DNA from: Clostridia bacterium
GTDB taxonomy: Bacteria; Bacillota_A; Clostridia; Oscillospirales; CAG-272
Direction of reading: 5' to 3'
DNA: 28,294 nt
NCBI GenBank assembly: GCA_017632155.1
Contig: JAGBRZ010000135.1
Coordinates: 1 to 28,294 of the forward strand
Shown here: one piece after another, positions 7,654 through 14,213 of the stretch
How the letters are laid out: each line of letters opens with the position of its first letter
Numbering within the stretch: the first letter of the stretch is position 1
Made by a program: the position numbers and the translations under genes
The notes under the pieces: model-generated
What the model was told of the DNA's origin: nothing
The model's input: the letters and a program-made list of their open reading frames with translations, nothing else
The model's database searches: none

Positions 7654-9291
7654 ATGAGTCACAAGAACGATATGCGCGATCGACTTATCAACGAATTTGT
7701 CGAAAGCTATATGGAAAAGCTCTTTTATTTCTGTTTGAAAAAGGCGGGAAATCACTATGAGGCGGAAGATCTTGCGCAAGATATTGCACTCCAGATCATC
7801 ACGGCTTTGAACGGCGGGACAATCCCGACGAGCTTTTCGGCGTGGGTATGGCAGATCGCGCGCAACCGTTATTCGCTTTGGGCGGCACGAAAACATAACA
7901 AAAACGAGTTGGTAACCGGTTCCGACATCGGAGATTATGAGATCGAAGACGAAAGTGAAAACTTGCTTGGTGAAACGATACACGCAGAGGAAATGTCCCT
8001 GCTCCGGCGCGAACTGGCGTTCATCAAGAGCGACTACCGAAATATCGTCATCGCCTACTACATCGAAAACAAAAGCGTCCGCGAGATCGCATCGACACTT
8101 TCGCTCCCCAAAAACACAGTAAAGTCACGGCTTTTCCGTGCAAGAGAAATTTTGAAAGAAGGTATGGATATGGCAAGAGAATTTGGTGTAAGAAGTTACA
8201 AGCCCGAGGAAGTGGATTTCACCTGCAGTTGCAAATCTTTTGGTGACAAGGGACAGCCCTGGAACGTGCTCTCTCACAAGATCTACAATAATATTTTTCT
8301 TGAGGCTTACGGCAATCCTTCAACAGCAGAAGAGCTCTCTCTCGAGCTCGGCATAGCACTCCCCTATATGGAGGACGAGCTTGATTATCTGACAAATCAA
8401 ACAATGTTAATTAAAAACGCGGACAGATACGAAACGGCATTTCCCATCGTCAGCAAAGATGCGCAGGAAAAGGTTTGGAACTATAATTGCCGTGTGATCT
8501 CAAGTCTCACAGATTTATTCACAAAGCTTATCGACGATTTTACCGCCGCGTGCAATGCTCACGGTATCAGTTATTTCGGCAAGTATCAGACTTATGAAGA
8601 TGCAAAATGGGTACTTCTGATGCGCGCATTCGATAAACTTATGTATTCCGCATCGCCCGACAAAGAATTTGCTTATACCAAACGTCCCGACCACGGGCAG
8701 TGGGATATCGTGGGATTCCAGAGCAGCAACATCCCCTATATTCCTTGGGTAGGACTTCACGGATGCCCCCAAGAACGCAAGGATAAACCCGTAGTTCAAT
8801 TTCAGCAGTTCAAATACAGGTACAAGGATATTATGGGAAACACTCCCGATTATCTCAGCCACGACGAAGCATTGACACTTAAATCTGTGGCTGAAGGAAA
8901 ATCGAGCGAATGCGAAGAATACTATCTTAGCAGACTTGCCGATTACGGTTATATCGTGAAAACCGATTCGGGATATGAACCGACAATCATCGTATTTGAC
9001 GGCAAAAACAGCGAAGAATATCTTGCCGAATTCACCGATTCGGAGAAGAATTCTATCACAAACACCGTCGCAGAGATCCGCAGAATACTCAAAGAAGTAT
9101 CGGAATACGCTTACAAAACAACCGCAGAAGACCTTCCCGCCGCGATCGCAAGCAAAGAAAATATGTGCGTGCTTGCGTGCCGCGACAATGCATTTGACAG
9201 ATGTTACATCCTCGATCAGGCTCTGAACAACGGTTGGCTCAAATATGACGAGCACACAAGCCGTGTAATTGGCGCGTATATGTATCTTTAA
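7654..9291 (+). CDS. ECF-type RNA polymerase sigma factor with a ~375-residue C-terminal extension
   Basis: A protein of 545 residues. Residues 10-82 look like sigma region 2 (EAEDLAQDIALQII, then FSAWVWQIARNRY). Residues 118-168 look like region 4, with the helix-turn-helix SVREIASTLSLPKNTVKSRL at 141-160. Ordinary ECF factors end here, near 180 residues. The extension begins with a short Cys-containing linker (C191, C193). It continues with a winged-helix-like segment around 205-265 (PSTAEELSLELGIALPYMED), then about 280 residues of soluble alpha/beta sequence that I do not recognise. There are no membrane helices and no adjacent anti-sigma gene, so the extension may regulate the sigma part directly (inference). 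GGGAGG lies 8 bases before ATG 7654. The gene is divergent from the ABC/Gld-like operon, a possible target. It is monocistronic, with its own terminator. Confidence 0.85.
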   Translation: MSHKNDMRDRLINEFVESYMEKLFYFCLKKAGNHYEAEDLAQDIALQIITALNGGTIPTSFSAWVWQIARNRYSLWAARKHNKNELVTGSDIGDYEIEDESENLLGETIHAEEMSLLRRELAFIKSDYRNIVIAYYIENKSVREIASTLSLPKNTVKSRLFRAREILKEGMDMAREFGVRSYKPEEVDFTCSCKSFGDKGQPWNVLSHKIYNNIFLEAYGNPSTAEELSLELGIALPYMEDELDYLTNQTMLIKNADRYETAFPIVSKDAQEKVWNYNCRVISSLTDLFTKLIDDFTAACNAHGISYFGKYQTYEDAKWVLLMRAFDKLMYSASPDKEFAYTKRPDHGQWDIVGFQSSNIPYIPWVGLHGCPQERKDKPVVQFQQFKYRYKDIMGNTPDYLSHDEALTLKSVAEGKSSECEEYYLSRLADYGYIVKTDSGYEPTIIVFDGKNSEEYLAEFTDSEKNSITNTVAEIRRILKEVSEYAYKTTAEDLPAAIASKENMCVLACRDNAFDRCYILDQALNNGWLKYDEHTSRVIGAYMYL

Positions 9292-9299
9292 TATCAACC

Positions 9300-9333
9300 G
9301 CCGAGAGCGACAAAATGTCGCTCTCGGCTTTTT
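9300..9333 (+). terminator. Intrinsic terminator of the long sigma factor gene
   Basis: A perfect 13-bp stem, GCCGAGAGCGACA (9300-9312) with its complement at 9316-9328, has an AAA loop and is followed by TTTTT. It lies 9 bases after the stop codon. Confidence 0.95.
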
Positions 9334-9420
9334 ATAATCAAGGCGGATATAATATAAATTTCGCACGTTCAGATAGTATCCGGAATTCAGAGCGTTGAGC
9401 AAATGAGTTCGTGCCAACAA

Positions 9421-9465
9421 ACTCCCTCCTCGGTTTACGAGGAGGGGGAAGGGGGGGAGGAGTCC
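9421..9465 (+). repeat. GTTTA-loop, G-rich intergenic repeat, copy 1
   Basis: A 9-bp hairpin, CCCTCCTCG (9424-9432) with CGAGGAGGG (9438-9446), has a GTTTA loop. It is followed by a purine tract of G runs ending GGAGGAGTCC. It aligns over its whole length with the copy at 9540-9585. Stem bases differ between copies but remain paired. It lies in the 639-bp gene-free stretch 9292-9930. Confidence 0.75.
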
Positions 9466-9539
9466 ATATTTGCAGATGCAAAATTGCATGGATATCGGCA
9501 AAATCAATATAATCAAGCTGTGCTCTTCCGCTCGCGGGG

Positions 9540-9585
9540 CTTCCCCCTCCCGGTTTACGGGAGGGGGAGCGAGGGGGAGGGTTCC
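9540..9585 (+). repeat. GTTTA-loop, G-rich intergenic repeat, copy 2
   Basis: An 11-bp hairpin, TCCCCCTCCCG (9542-9552) with CGGGAGGGGGA (9558-9568), has the same GTTTA loop as copy 1. It is followed by GCGAGGGGGAGGGTTCC. It is in direct orientation with copy 1, about 120 bp downstream. From memory, similar CCTCCC/GGGAGG intergenic elements are frequent in gut Clostridia, but this needs a search. Confidence 0.75.
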
Positions 9586-9616
9586 TATTGAAAGCGCGCG
9601 AAAATTAACTGTATAT

Positions 9617-9771
9617 GCGTCGTCCGAGGACGGCGCGAGGTGACAGAGCGCAATACTTCCCTACATTCGGGAAGTATTGACTCTGTCCAAAATCCCGAAG
9701 CGGAGCTTCGTGGTTTTGAAGCACGGAAGCGAGAGCTAAAGCTCTCGAATTAGTTCGAGACTCCGTCTCGA
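9617..9771. repeat. Cluster of small hairpins in a gene-free stretch
   Basis: Several perfect or near-perfect palindromes follow one another. CGTCC/GGACG lies near 9621-9632. A nested palindrome spans 9642-9687: GACAGAG/CTCTGTC outside, CAATACTTCCC/GGGAAGTATTG inside, loop TACATTC. CGAAGC/GCTTCG with loop GGA is at 9696-9710. GAGAGCT/AGCTCTC is at 9731-9746. TCGAGAC/GTCTCGA with loop TCC is at 9755-9771. No T run follows them and no convincing reading frame runs through, so these look like repeat-derived structures rather than terminators. Confidence 0.7.
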
Positions 9772-9777
9772 GCTCTG

Positions 9778-9825
9778 CTAAAGAAACTTTTTGAAAAAAG
9801 TTTCTTTAGAATCTTCAAAAACTTT
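9778..9825 (+). repeat. 48-bp dispersed repeat, copy 1 (inverted partner at 12307-12354)
   Basis: These 48 bases are the exact reverse complement of 12307-12354, and identity stops sharply at both ends. The element has a perfect 15-bp hairpin, CTAAAGAAACTTTTT (9778-9792), loop GA, AAAAAGTTTCTTTAG (9795-9809). A 16-base tail, AATCTTCAAAAACTTT, follows. It lies just upstream of the promoter of the redox cassette. Confidence 0.9.
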
Positions 9826-9866
9826 TGTTCCAATATTGGTCAAATATTGCTCTCTAAAATTCGCGT

Positions 9867-9895
9867 TTGACTTTTTCCGCAATATATGATATAAT
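9867..9895 (+). promoter_or_regulatory. Promoter of the redox cassette
   Basis: TTGACT (9867-9872) and a consensus TATAAT (9890-9895) are separated by 17 bases. TG at 9887-9888 forms an extended -10. It lies about 35 bases before ATG 9931. It is nearly the same as the promoter at 777-804. Confidence 0.85.
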
Positions 9896-9930
9896 ATAAT
9901 GAATTATTATGTTATGAGGAGTTTTCACGA

Positions 9931-10695
9931 ATGAACGAGAAAAAGCTTCGGCTTATACATACCGTGTGCGGATGCGTGATCTCTGCCGCGCTGATCGTTG
10001 CGGCTGTTGGCCTGATCGTTTCGGCTTACACAATCTATAATCTGGGCGACTCGCCCTATACGCCCGAAAGCATCGGTGCGGAATACGATAAGATCGCAGT
10101 TCCGCTTTGGGTCGCAATCTTTGCCGTAATTGCGGGAATTGTGCTCAATATCGCACTTCCGATGCCCAAAAGCAAGGCAAAAGCAATAAAAGATCCCTTC
10201 ATCAAGCTTCGCATCCTGCAAAAGAAGCTTTCCGCCGACTGCAATCACACGGGCATCGCGCGTGAAAGGCAGAACAGAAAGATCGCGCGCATCGTTTGCA
10301 CTCTTCTTTGTGCCGTCGCATTCATCCCCGCAATAGCCGTCCTTTGCGACTACGATTCCTTCACGGTGGACAATCTCACGCCCGCGCTTCTGCGAGTTGT
10401 TGGTATGCTCTCCCTCGGCGCGATCATCTCCGGTGTGCTGCTTTTCGTCCTTTCCGTCATCGAAAGAAGAAGCGCGGAACAAGAAATCGAATGGACAAAA
10501 CTTGCTATTTCGGAATGTAAAAAATCCGATAAAATCAGCACTAAAAATGACACCGAAAACACCAAAAAGATCGTCCGCCTCATCCTTGTCGGAGCCGCTT
10601 GCGCGCTTATAGTGGTCGGTCTGACGCAGGACGGATTTTATGACGTTCTTCAAAAAGCAATCAGAATCTGCACCGAGTGCATCGGTCTTGGTTAA
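9931..10695 (+). CDS. Membrane protein with CD1871A-like C-terminal CXXC tail
   Basis: A protein of 254 residues with two hydrophobic helices near the N-terminus, two more in the middle and one near the C-terminus. The N-terminal 200 residues are not recognised. The last ~45 residues (KKIVRLILVGAACALIVVGL, then a segment ending LQKAIRICTECIGLG) resemble the small CD1871A-family CXXC proteins. Those usually exist as separate ~45-residue membrane peptides beside ferredoxin or TlpA-like genes. Here the tail seems fused to a larger membrane domain. The CTEC motif could carry a redox-active disulfide. GAGGAG lies 9 bases before the ATG. The next gene begins 12 bases after the stop and encodes a ferredoxin-thioredoxin fusion, so the two probably work together in electron or thiol transfer (inference). 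Confidence 0.75.
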   Translation: MNEKKLRLIHTVCGCVISAALIVAAVGLIVSAYTIYNLGDSPYTPESIGAEYDKIAVPLWVAIFAVIAGIVLNIALPMPKSKAKAIKDPFIKLRILQKKLSADCNHTGIARERQNRKIARIVCTLLCAVAFIPAIAVLCDYDSFTVDNLTPALLRVVGMLSLGAIISGVLLFVLSVIERRSAEQEIEWTKLAISECKKSDKISTKNDTENTKKIVRLILVGAACALIVVGLTQDGFYDVLQKAIRICTECIGLG

Positions 10696-10707
10696 GGAGG
10701 TAGAATT

Positions 10708-12159
10708 ATGAAAATCAAAGAATGGTTCTCCTCGCATAAGCCGACCAAGCGCAGACTGATCCAGCTTTACGCCGCGCTTCTTTTCAATGCCAATCTCAAA
10801 GGATTCGGCAACGGACGCATCTATCGCGGCCCGCTCAAGGGCATCTGTGCGCCCGGAATCAACTGTTATTCCTGCCCCGCGGCATCCGCCGCTTGCCCCC
10901 TCGGCTCGCTCCAAAACGCGCTGACGGCGGCAAACAAATCCGTCCCCTATTATATGGTGGGCATCATCCTGCTCTACGCACTCCTCCTCGGACGCTGGAT
11001 CTGCGGATTCCTTTGCCCCTTTGGACTCATTCAAGACCTTCTTTATAAGATCAAGACCCCAAAGATCAAGAAAAACCGCCTGACCAAGATACTTTCGAAG
11101 CTGAAATACGTCATTCTTGCCGTTTTCGTCTTCGCACTTCCGCTCATTTACTCCTTCCGCGAATTCGTTTTGCCCGCTTTTTGCAAATACATATGCCCCG
11201 CGGGAACGCTTGAGGGCGCAGTTGGACTTCTCTCGAACCCCGAAAACGAGAATATGTTCTCGATGCTCGGCCCGCTTTTCACCTGGAAATTCTTCCTTCT
11301 CGTCATCTTTATCCTCGGCGCGGTGTTCATTTACCGCTTCTTCTGCCGCTTCTTCTGTCCGCTCGGACTGATCTACGGTCTTTTCAACAAGATCTCCTTC
11401 ATCGGCGTTTCGGTTGAAAACAGCAAATGCACCGAGTGCGGACACTGTCTTTCGGTCTGCAAGATGGACATTTCGAAGGTTGGCGACACCGAATGTATTC
11501 AGTGCGGCGACTGTATTTCCGAATGCCCGACAAACGCGATCTATCGCCGAGGCCCGCGTTTTCTGATCGATCCCGGCACTCCGGGCGGCAAAATTGACGA
11601 AAAAACCGCCAAAAAGAACCGCCTCGGTCAGCGCATCGTTGCCGCGCTTCTCGCAGTTATCCTTTGCGGCGCGCTTGTTTACTATAACTTCATCGATAAA
11701 GTCCCCGAAGCCGTGACCGGTGCCGAGGTCGGACAGATGTGCCCCGACGATGAGATTCCGCTTTACAACTCCGACCAAACCTTCGGCTTCAGCGTGACCA
11801 CAACGAACAGCAAGGTTCGCGTTATTAACTTCTGGGGCACTTGGTGCGGTCCTTGCGTTGCCGAGCTCCCCCACTTTGACGAGCTTGCAAGCGAATTTGA
11901 CGGCGAAGCGGTGTTTATCGCGATCCATTCAAGCTACGCCGCAGATACCGCGCTTGATTTTGTCCTTGCAAATTACCCCGAATCGAAGATGCTCTTCGGT
12001 CAGGGCGACGACGTTGACTCCTACTTCTACGCCCTCGGCGGCGGCGACACATGGCCGATGACGGTCGTGCTCGACTCCGAAGGTATCGTGACAGCGAGAT
12101 TTGACGGCTCTGTCGATTACGAAACGCTGAAGGCGGCGATTGAAGACGCACTTGATTAA
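10708..12159 (+). CDS. NapH-like membrane ferredoxin fused to a TlpA/thioredoxin domain
   Basis: A protein of 483 residues predicted to move electrons across the membrane to an extracytoplasmic thioredoxin. Residues 1-230 hold about four helices and the CX3CP motifs typical of NapH/NosR-type proteins: C99-GFL-C103-P, C159-KYI-C163-P and C213-RFF-C217-P. There is also a Cys-rich segment at 48-63. Residues 241-273 are two classical 4Fe-4S clusters: C241, C244, C247, C251 and C263, C266, C269, C273. A helix near 308-327 leads to a TlpA-like thioredoxin domain with active site WCGPC at 379-383 and the cis-Pro region TWPMTVV. AAGGAGG precedes the ATG. Likely role: supply of reducing power to extracytoplasmic disulfides or oxidised proteins (inference). 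The complete motif set makes the family call firm. Confidence 0.92.
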   Translation: MKIKEWFSSHKPTKRRLIQLYAALLFNANLKGFGNGRIYRGPLKGICAPGINCYSCPAASAACPLGSLQNALTAANKSVPYYMVGIILLYALLLGRWICGFLCPFGLIQDLLYKIKTPKIKKNRLTKILSKLKYVILAVFVFALPLIYSFREFVLPAFCKYICPAGTLEGAVGLLSNPENENMFSMLGPLFTWKFFLLVIFILGAVFIYRFFCRFFCPLGLIYGLFNKISFIGVSVENSKCTECGHCLSVCKMDISKVGDTECIQCGDCISECPTNAIYRRGPRFLIDPGTPGGKIDEKTAKKNRLGQRIVAALLAVILCGALVYYNFIDKVPEAVTGAEVGQMCPDDEIPLYNSDQTFGFSVTTTNSKVRVINFWGTWCGPCVAELPHFDELASEFDGEAVFIAIHSSYAADTALDFVLANYPESKMLFGQGDDVDSYFYALGGGDTWPMTVVLDSEGIVTARFDGSVDYETLKAAIEDALD

Positions 12160-12162
12160 TTA

Positions 12163-12275
12163 TCGCGGCGTTGCCGCGAATGATAATCTGCTTCGCAGAA
12201 TGATGATCGGCTGCGCCGAATGATGATTTGCCTGCGGCAAAATGAAGGTGAATTTCCTCGCTGCGCTCGGAAATT
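12163..12275. repeat. Array of small hairpins with constant 7-nt spacers
   Basis: Four perfect hairpins come in a row: TCGCGGC-GTT-GCCGCGA (12163-12179), TCTGC-TTC-GCAGA (12187-12199), TCGGC-TGC-GCCGA (12207-12219) and TTTGCC-TGC-GGCAAA (12227-12241). The spacers are ATGATAA, ATGATGA and ATGATGA; the last two steps have an exact 20-base period. After a fourth, variant spacer a fifth, imperfect hairpin has outer arms AATTTCC (12251-12257) and GGAAATT (12269-12275), with a GC-TGC-GC tip. Stem sequences differ between units but stay complementary. It begins 3 bases after the stop of the ferredoxin-thioredoxin gene. No U tract marks it as a terminator. Confidence 0.85.
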
Positions 12276-12306
12276 TTCAATCAAAATAAAAATCAACAGC
12301 AGCGGT

Positions 12307-12354
12307 AAAGTTTTTGAAGATTCTAAAGAAACTTTTTTCAAAAAGTTTCTTTAG
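12307..12354 (-). repeat. 48-bp dispersed repeat, copy 2 (inverted partner of 9778-9825)
   Basis: The exact reverse complement of 9778-9825. In plus orientation the tail AAAGTTTTTGAAGATT comes first. The 15-bp hairpin follows: 12323-12337 with 12340-12354, loop TC. With copy 1 it encloses a 2577-bp segment holding the two redox genes. Confidence 0.9.
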
Positions 12355-12420
12355 TCGCCCTCCGCAGAGGGCGAAATATCCCCTGCGCTTCAAGCGGGCG
12401 GCGCCCCCGCCGAACGCTTG
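12355..12420. repeat. Further GC-rich hairpins beside the 48-bp repeat
   Basis: TCGCCCTC (12355-12362) pairs with GAGGGCGA (12367-12374) around a CGCA loop. CAAGCG (12391-12396) pairs with CGCTTG (12415-12420) around an inner GGCGG/CCGCC stem (12397-12401 with 12407-12411). These start directly at the end of the 48-bp repeat. No gene is supported in 12160-12461. Confidence 0.65.
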
Positions 12421-12421
12421 G

Positions 12422-12459
12422 AATAACAGAAGCCTCCCTCGCGGGAGGCTTCTGTTATT
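12422..12459 (-). terminator. Strong hairpin after the sigma/anti-sigma operon
   Basis: A perfect 17-bp stem (12422-12438 with 12443-12459) has a 4-base loop and lies 2 bases past the TAG stop of the anti-sigma-like gene. The U tract on the minus strand is short (TTATT, formed by the stem itself), so termination efficiency is uncertain. Confidence 0.7.
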
Positions 12460-12461
12460 CA

Positions 12462-13508
12462 CTAATTCACAGGATACTCGACAAGTCCTTTATTATTCGG
12501 ACCCATCTTAACAATGGAAACAAGCTCGGAGTTTTCATAAAACAACTTAAGGATCGCATCGGTTGCCTCTTTTCCCACATTGAAGAAAACGGTAGGCTGA
12601 CGGAATCCCGAATACGCTATATAACCGTTTTCGTGAACCCATATATTGCAATACATATCACCAACGGAAGCAATATTAACTATCAGATTGAGCGTCGGCT
12701 TATTTTTAACATCTGCTATCCTTTCGTCGCCCGTGCTGTAACCTCCCGTGATCTCCGCGGGAGCATCAAGCGTAAGCAGAATTTTTATGATATCACCATC
12801 CGCACCATTTTTGAGGCTGTATTTTTTATATTCAATTCCGCGGAGCTCTACGGTATCGTCTTCCAAGCGAACTTCTGTCATACTCATAAATGCAGGAGCA
12901 TTATAATCCGAAATCAGATCCGCTAATGAGGTGAACTCATAATCGGTATTCACCGCAGCAAAGTAGTGCTCAAGCGAGTTAAATGGACCCTCTTCAATAA
13001 ACTTGATCGCAACTCCCGCATCGGGAGCAACGCCATTTACAGCATAGACCTCTGCCTTGACTACCTTTAAGTCGTGTTCTACCGCGGGCCGCTCACTAAA
13101 ATATCCCCAGCCATTCAAAACATTGATATCGTCAAGCTTTTCGCCGATGATCTCGCCGTACATTTCCACAGGATATGCATTTCTGATAAGGTATTCGGAG
13201 TATTTATAGCCCACGATCCTGAAAATCGGGTATTTTGCGTTCGTTCCCACGCCCGTTTCAGCCGTTTCAACCGAGCCGTAAAACGGATCAAACAGGTATA
13301 GTGTTTCTTCACCAACGATAGTTTCCTCGGGCTCAATATCAAGGAGCATCGGCAGTACCGCCAGCATACTTGCCGCAAGAAGCGCGATTGCCGCAGCTAT
13401 CGCAATCAGTTTCGGGAAGGAGCTTTTCTTTACGACTTTTCTCTCCGCGCGCTCGACAAGTGCGGGATCGATCTTTCCCATTGCATCAAAAAATTCATTC
13501 GTCTTCAT
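12462..13508 (-). CDS. Membrane anti-sigma-like protein paired with the ECF sigma factor
   Basis: A protein of 348 residues. Residues 1-30 (MKTNEFFDAMGKIDPALVER then AERKVVKKSS) form a short cytoplasmic segment typical of Firmicutes anti-sigma-like proteins, beginning with the I/M-x-x-IDP-L-E-A pattern. One transmembrane helix follows (about 32-56, rich in Ala, Ile and Leu). About 290 extracytoplasmic residues follow that I cannot assign to a family. The start is ATG 13508, where ATGA overlaps the sigma stop and GGAGG lies upstream; a longer frame to 13658 lies inside the sigma gene and is not used. The layout predicts that the protein holds the sigma factor at the membrane until a signal reaches the outer domain. 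That role is inferred from position and topology. Confidence 0.75.
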   Translation of the reverse strand: MKTNEFFDAMGKIDPALVERAERKVVKKSSFPKLIAIAAAIALLAASMLAVLPMLLDIEPEETIVGEETLYLFDPFYGSVETAETGVGTNAKYPIFRIVGYKYSEYLIRNAYPVEMYGEIIGEKLDDINVLNGWGYFSERPAVEHDLKVVKAEVYAVNGVAPDAGVAIKFIEEGPFNSLEHYFAAVNTDYEFTSLADLISDYNAPAFMSMTEVRLEDDTVELRGIEYKKYSLKNGADGDIIKILLTLDAPAEITGGYSTGDERIADVKNKPTLNLIVNIASVGDMYCNIWVHENGYIAYSGFRQPTVFFNVGKEATDAILKLFYENSELVSIVKMGPNNKGLVEYPVN

Positions 13509-14065
13509 AGTGTGTAACCTCCTTTTTGAAGTGCTTTTTTCAGACTTTTTCTGGTTCTCGAGAGAATAACGAGAACATTGGATTCTTTCAGCGCAAATCT
13601 GCGCGCGATGGATGACGTCGAATCGCAGTAGAAATAGCGGCGCACGAAGATGTCGCACTCGCGCTCGGGGAGCGAATGAAGGAAATTATTCAAAAACTTC
13701 ACAAATTCGCGTCGTTCGTATTCCTCGGATATGCTTTTCGTGTCGGCAAGGAACTCTTCCGCTTCTTCAAGACAGAGCGAGACCTCACAGCCGCTGCGCT
13801 TTTCCGCTTTCATTTTTCTGTATCTGTCAAGCGAGAGGTTCCGCGCGAGCGTTCCGAGATAGGTTTTCAGCGACTTCGGTTCTTCGGGCGGGATGGAATT
13901 CCACGCAGAGAGAAGCGTGTCGTTGAGCACTTCCTCGGCATCCTCGTCGCTCGAGAGTATGTTTCTCGAGATCGACTGGCAATACCTGCCGTACTTTTTC
14001 TGACTTTCGCTCAATGCTTTTTCATCGCGGGCAAAAAAGAGTTCAATGATATTTCGGTCGTCCAT
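13505..14065 (-). CDS. ECF-family RNA polymerase sigma factor
   Basis: A protein of 186 residues, the usual length for an ECF sigma factor. Region 2 covers about residues 5-88 (DEDAEEVLNDTLLSAWNSIP, then TYLGTLARNLSLDRYRK). Region 4 covers about 118-180 (FLHSLPERECDIFVRRYFY, then STSSIARRFALKESNVLVIL and SRTRKSLKKAL). It directs RNA polymerase to a small regulon, normally including its own operon. The start is ATG 14065, with AAAGGAG 6 bases or so upstream; an extension to a GTG at 14110 has no site. The stop overlaps the next ATG in an ATGA, which couples sigma and anti-sigma translation. The signal it responds to is unknown. Confidence 0.93.
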   Translation of the reverse strand: MDDRNIIELFFARDEKALSESQKKYGRYCQSISRNILSSDEDAEEVLNDTLLSAWNSIPPEEPKSLKTYLGTLARNLSLDRYRKMKAEKRSGCEVSLCLEEAEEFLADTKSISEEYERREFVKFLNNFLHSLPERECDIFVRRYFYCDSTSSIARRFALKESNVLVILSRTRKSLKKALQKGGYTL

Positions 14066-14117
14066 GTCATTCTCCTTTCTCAGCTTTAAAGCCGATTGGT
14101 GGCGCCTCACCCTATAA

Positions 14118-14143
14118 GACGTAATTTTTATGGAATTCTAACA
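14118..14143 (-). promoter_or_regulatory. Possible autoregulated ECF-type promoter
   Basis: On the minus strand a CGTC (14121-14118) followed by TTATAGGGTGAG resembles the -10 region of Firmicutes ECF promoters upstream of ECF operons. A weak GTTAGAA lies about 16 bases upstream as a -35 candidate. It lies about 55 bases before ATG 14065. The -35 is not convincing. Confidence 0.3.
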
Positions 14144-14213
14144 TATTTACACATAGATTTTGAAAAAAAATCAAAATGCTGGCAAGTTGTTAGTCGCTAG
14201 TTGCTAGCAACTT

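Noticed and set aside
8515..9516. Minus-strand frame running from the repeat region into the sigma factor gene
   Set aside because: It overlaps the sigma terminator and a repeat element, and the peptide is not recognisable.
9403..9591. Possible 62-residue protein in the repeat-rich stretch
   Set aside because: It is made almost entirely of the two GTTTA-loop repeats and lacks a ribosome binding site.
9925..11928. Minus-strand frame of about 667 codons opposite the redox cassette
   Set aside because: The plus strand carries eight cluster cysteines, WCGPC and good ribosome binding sites. The minus frame spans two genes and their junction without any motif.
12163..12241. CRISPR-like periodicity of 20 bases
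   Set aside because: The constant part is only 7 bases and the varying part is palindromic; there are no cas genes and no 25-40 base unique spacers.
12156..12511. Several 60-residue frames across the hairpin array and the 48-bp repeat, on both strands
   Set aside because: They follow from repeat sequence that is open in several frames; no start signals and low-complexity Arg/Ser/Phe peptides.
14184..14212. Imperfect palindrome AAGTTGTTAG / CTAGCAACTT between sigma and lipoprotein genes
   Set aside because: A short hairpin with one mismatch next to a clear terminator; not enough to call an operator or a separate element.
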